DNA from: Candidatus Schekmanbacteria bacterium GWA2_38_11
GTDB taxonomy: Bacteria > Schekmanbacteria > GWA2-38-11
Reading direction: 5' to 3'
Assembly (NCBI GenBank): GCA_001790645.1
Contig: MGDB01000127.1
Span: 7,810-21,999 of the forward strand
Length of the DNA stretch: 14,190 bases
Below the pieces are notes generated by a model. That model worked only from the letters and a program-made list of their open reading frames with translations, made no database searches and was not told where the DNA came from. Every line of letters starts with the position of its first letter. The first letter of the stretch is position 1. Made by a program: the position numbers and the translations under genes. This document shows positions 12,662 through 14,190 of the stretch, one piece after another.

Positions 12662-14140
12662 CTATCCTTCAGCCAATTCCAAAGCTTTTACCATGGCTTG
12701 AGCCTTATTCATTGTTTCTTTATATTCAAGCTCCGGCTTTGAATCAGCCACAATCCCGGCTCCTGCCTGGATATAAACTTCATTATTTTTAAATATCAGT
12801 GTTCTTATAGTTATGCATGTGTCCATGTTTCCTGTAAAGCTGAAATATCCTACGGCCCCGGCATAGGGTCCTCTTTTTGTAGATTCCAGCTCCTCAATAA
12901 CCTCCATTGCCCTGACCTTAGGTGCCCCCGTTACTGTCCCTGCCGGGAAACAAGCGCTGATAACGTCAAAAGAATTTTTCTTTTTATCAAGCAGTCCTCT
13001 TACGTTAGAGACCATGTGCATCACGTGGGAGTACCGCTCTATTACCATTAATTCATTGACTTCAACGCTCCCGATTTTTGCTATCCTTCCTAAATCGTTC
13101 CTTCCCAGGTCAACAAGCATTATATGTTCTGCTCTTTCCTTTGGGTCCTGGAGAAGTTCTCTTCCAAGTTTTAGATCTTTTTTTTCATTTTCACCACGCC
13201 TTCTTGTTCCTGCAATAGGGCGAAGTTCAACTTTATTATCCTCAACCCTTACTAGCACCTCCGGAGAAGAGCCGACTAAATGAAAACCGTCCAGCTTCAG
13301 ATAGAACATATAGGGAGAGGGGTTTACTATCCTTAAAGCCCTGTAAACATCCAGTGGTGATTTTCTGATTTTGGCTCTCATTCTCTGGGATAGTACTACC
13401 TGGATTAGATCGCCTCGCTTTACATAACCTTTTGCCTTTCTGACCATACTTGCAAAACTTTTTTCAGTAAAGTTAGACTTCAATGTTATCTTGTTATTAA
13501 CAGGTTTTTGTTCAAACCATGTTTTTTTAATAGTCTTATTCTTTAATTTATTAAAAAGCCTTGTAATTTTTTTCTGTGCATCTTTATATAAATCTTCTAA
13601 ACTTTTTTTCCCGTCAATGTAACAGTTGGATACAATTTTTATCTTGTGGCTGATGTTGTCAAAAATTAGCATGGTGTCAGTAAGGAGGAAGTAGGCATCT
13701 GGCAGTTCCAGCTCATCCTTGGTGTAATCAGGTATTTCTTCAAAAAATCTTACAAAATCATAGCTTAAAAAACCTACTGCACCGCCAAAAAATCTTGGAA
13801 GACCGGGTATTTTTACAGGCCGGAATTTATCCATAATTTCCTTTAGAACATCGAGGGGATTAGTACTTGTTGTAAAACTCCTGCTTTTGTTGTCAGAGAT
13901 TATAGTTACTTCTCTACCTTTGCTTTTAAATATAAGGGACGGTCCAGAGCCAAGGAATGAATAGCGACCCCATTTTTCACCTCCTTCTACGCTTTCTAAA
14001 AGAAATGAAAAATTGCTTTCATCAATCTTTATAAAGGCGGACACAGGAGTTTCCATGTCAGCGTAAATTTCTTTGTAAACGGGAATCAAATTCCCTTCCT
14101 GCGCCTTTTTTTTGAAATCTTTAAAACTTGGGTAAAACAT
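12662..14140 (-). CDS. trpE: Anthranilate synthase component I
   Basis: TrpE, 492 residues from the ATG at 14140. With TrpG it converts chorismate and glutamine-derived ammonia to anthranilate, the first committed step of tryptophan synthesis. Visible motifs are LLESVEGGEKWGRYSFLG at 47-64 (the LLES part belongs to the tryptophan feedback site), PIAGTRRRG, DLGRNDLGR, FPAGTVTGAPKVRAMEVIEELE and the C-terminal GPYAGAVGYFSF/AGAGIVADS block. All are the chorismate-binding core. An in-frame TTG at 14182 would add 14 residues (NPFKHLFRRKLNG...) but overlaps repeat-like DNA at the window edge. The ATG gives the family-typical start FYPSFKDFKKKAQEGNLIPVYKE and has AGGAG 13 nt upstream. Any leader or attenuator lies outside the window. 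Confidence 0.96.
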   Translation of the reverse strand: MFYPSFKDFKKKAQEGNLIPVYKEIYADMETPVSAFIKIDESNFSFLLESVEGGEKWGRYSFLGSGPSLIFKSKGREVTIISDNKSRSFTTSTNPLDVLKEIMDKFRPVKIPGLPRFFGGAVGFLSYDFVRFFEEIPDYTKDELELPDAYFLLTDTMLIFDNISHKIKIVSNCYIDGKKSLEDLYKDAQKKITRLFNKLKNKTIKKTWFEQKPVNNKITLKSNFTEKSFASMVRKAKGYVKRGDLIQVVLSQRMRAKIRKSPLDVYRALRIVNPSPYMFYLKLDGFHLVGSSPEVLVRVEDNKVELRPIAGTRRRGENEKKDLKLGRELLQDPKERAEHIMLVDLGRNDLGRIAKIGSVEVNELMVIERYSHVMHMVSNVRGLLDKKKNSFDVISACFPAGTVTGAPKVRAMEVIEELESTKRGPYAGAVGYFSFTGNMDTCITIRTLIFKNNEVYIQAGAGIVADSKPELEYKETMNKAQAMVKALELAEG

Positions 14141-14172
14141 ACCGTTAAGTTTTCTCCTGAAGAGGTGTTTGA

Positions 14173-14190
14173 AAGGGTTCAAGGATTCGA
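14173..14190. repeat. Possible truncated repeat arm at the window edge, upstream of trpE
   Basis: The last 18 bases match 7463-7480 at 17 positions (AGGGT.CAAGGATTCGA). There that sequence forms the left arm of an inverted repeat. The element, if real, continues beyond the window, so the match is suggestive only. Confidence 0.35.

Overview
The window is an AT-rich bacterial chromosome segment with 15 recognisable protein genes and an unusually high load of small inverted-repeat elements in the gaps. The host is probably a Gram-negative, uncultured bacterium. The support is an LpxH-type lipid A phosphoesterase, a tandem pair of DUF507 proteins, a PrkA/YhbH/SpoVR stress module, and REP/MITE-like repeats of the kind common in former Deltaproteobacteria, Nitrospirota and related candidate lineages. 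Phylum-level placement is inference and low confidence. No rRNA, tRNA, CRISPR array or transposase gene was found.

Layout. Positions 1-600 hold two repeat fragments and a DoxX-family membrane protein (minus strand) with a possible CRP/FNR-type palindrome upstream. Positions 860-2445 hold two toxin-antitoxin modules on the minus strand. hicBA has its antitoxin gene first and sits between two identical 28-nt palindromic repeats; vapBC has a near-consensus promoter with twin direct repeats placed like operators. A G/C-run inverted element (2574-2715) precedes lpxH (plus strand). Positions 3504-5119 are a minus-strand cluster, recO then two DUF507 genes. A 20-bp duplication of the recO 3' end lies before the first DUF507 gene, and a 111-bp three-hairpin element lies between the two DUF507 genes.

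Positions 5390-10563 carry prkA, yhbH (yeaH) and spoVR (ycgB), all on the plus strand. This conserved trio joins an AAA+ kinase/protease-like protein, a von Willebrand A-type protein and a SpoVR protein; it is linked to stationary-phase and nitrogen-starvation adaptation in enterics and to sporulation in Bacillus. Here the trio is spread out: 417 bp containing at least four repeat structures separates prkA from yhbH, and a nested inverted repeat separates yhbH from spoVR, which has no visible Shine-Dalgarno sequence.

Positions 10772-14140 are trpE, trpG and trpD on the minus strand, the first two steps of tryptophan synthesis. No trpC, F, B or A follows; the next gene is spoVR, convergent. 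The trp intergenic gaps also hold repeat elements.

I found no clearly new multi-gene system. The most distinctive content is in the non-coding DNA: at least six apparent repeat types placed between genes that are usually adjacent, the repeat-flanked TA cassette, the recO-tail duplication that supplies a ribosome binding site, and the structured gap upstream of prkA.
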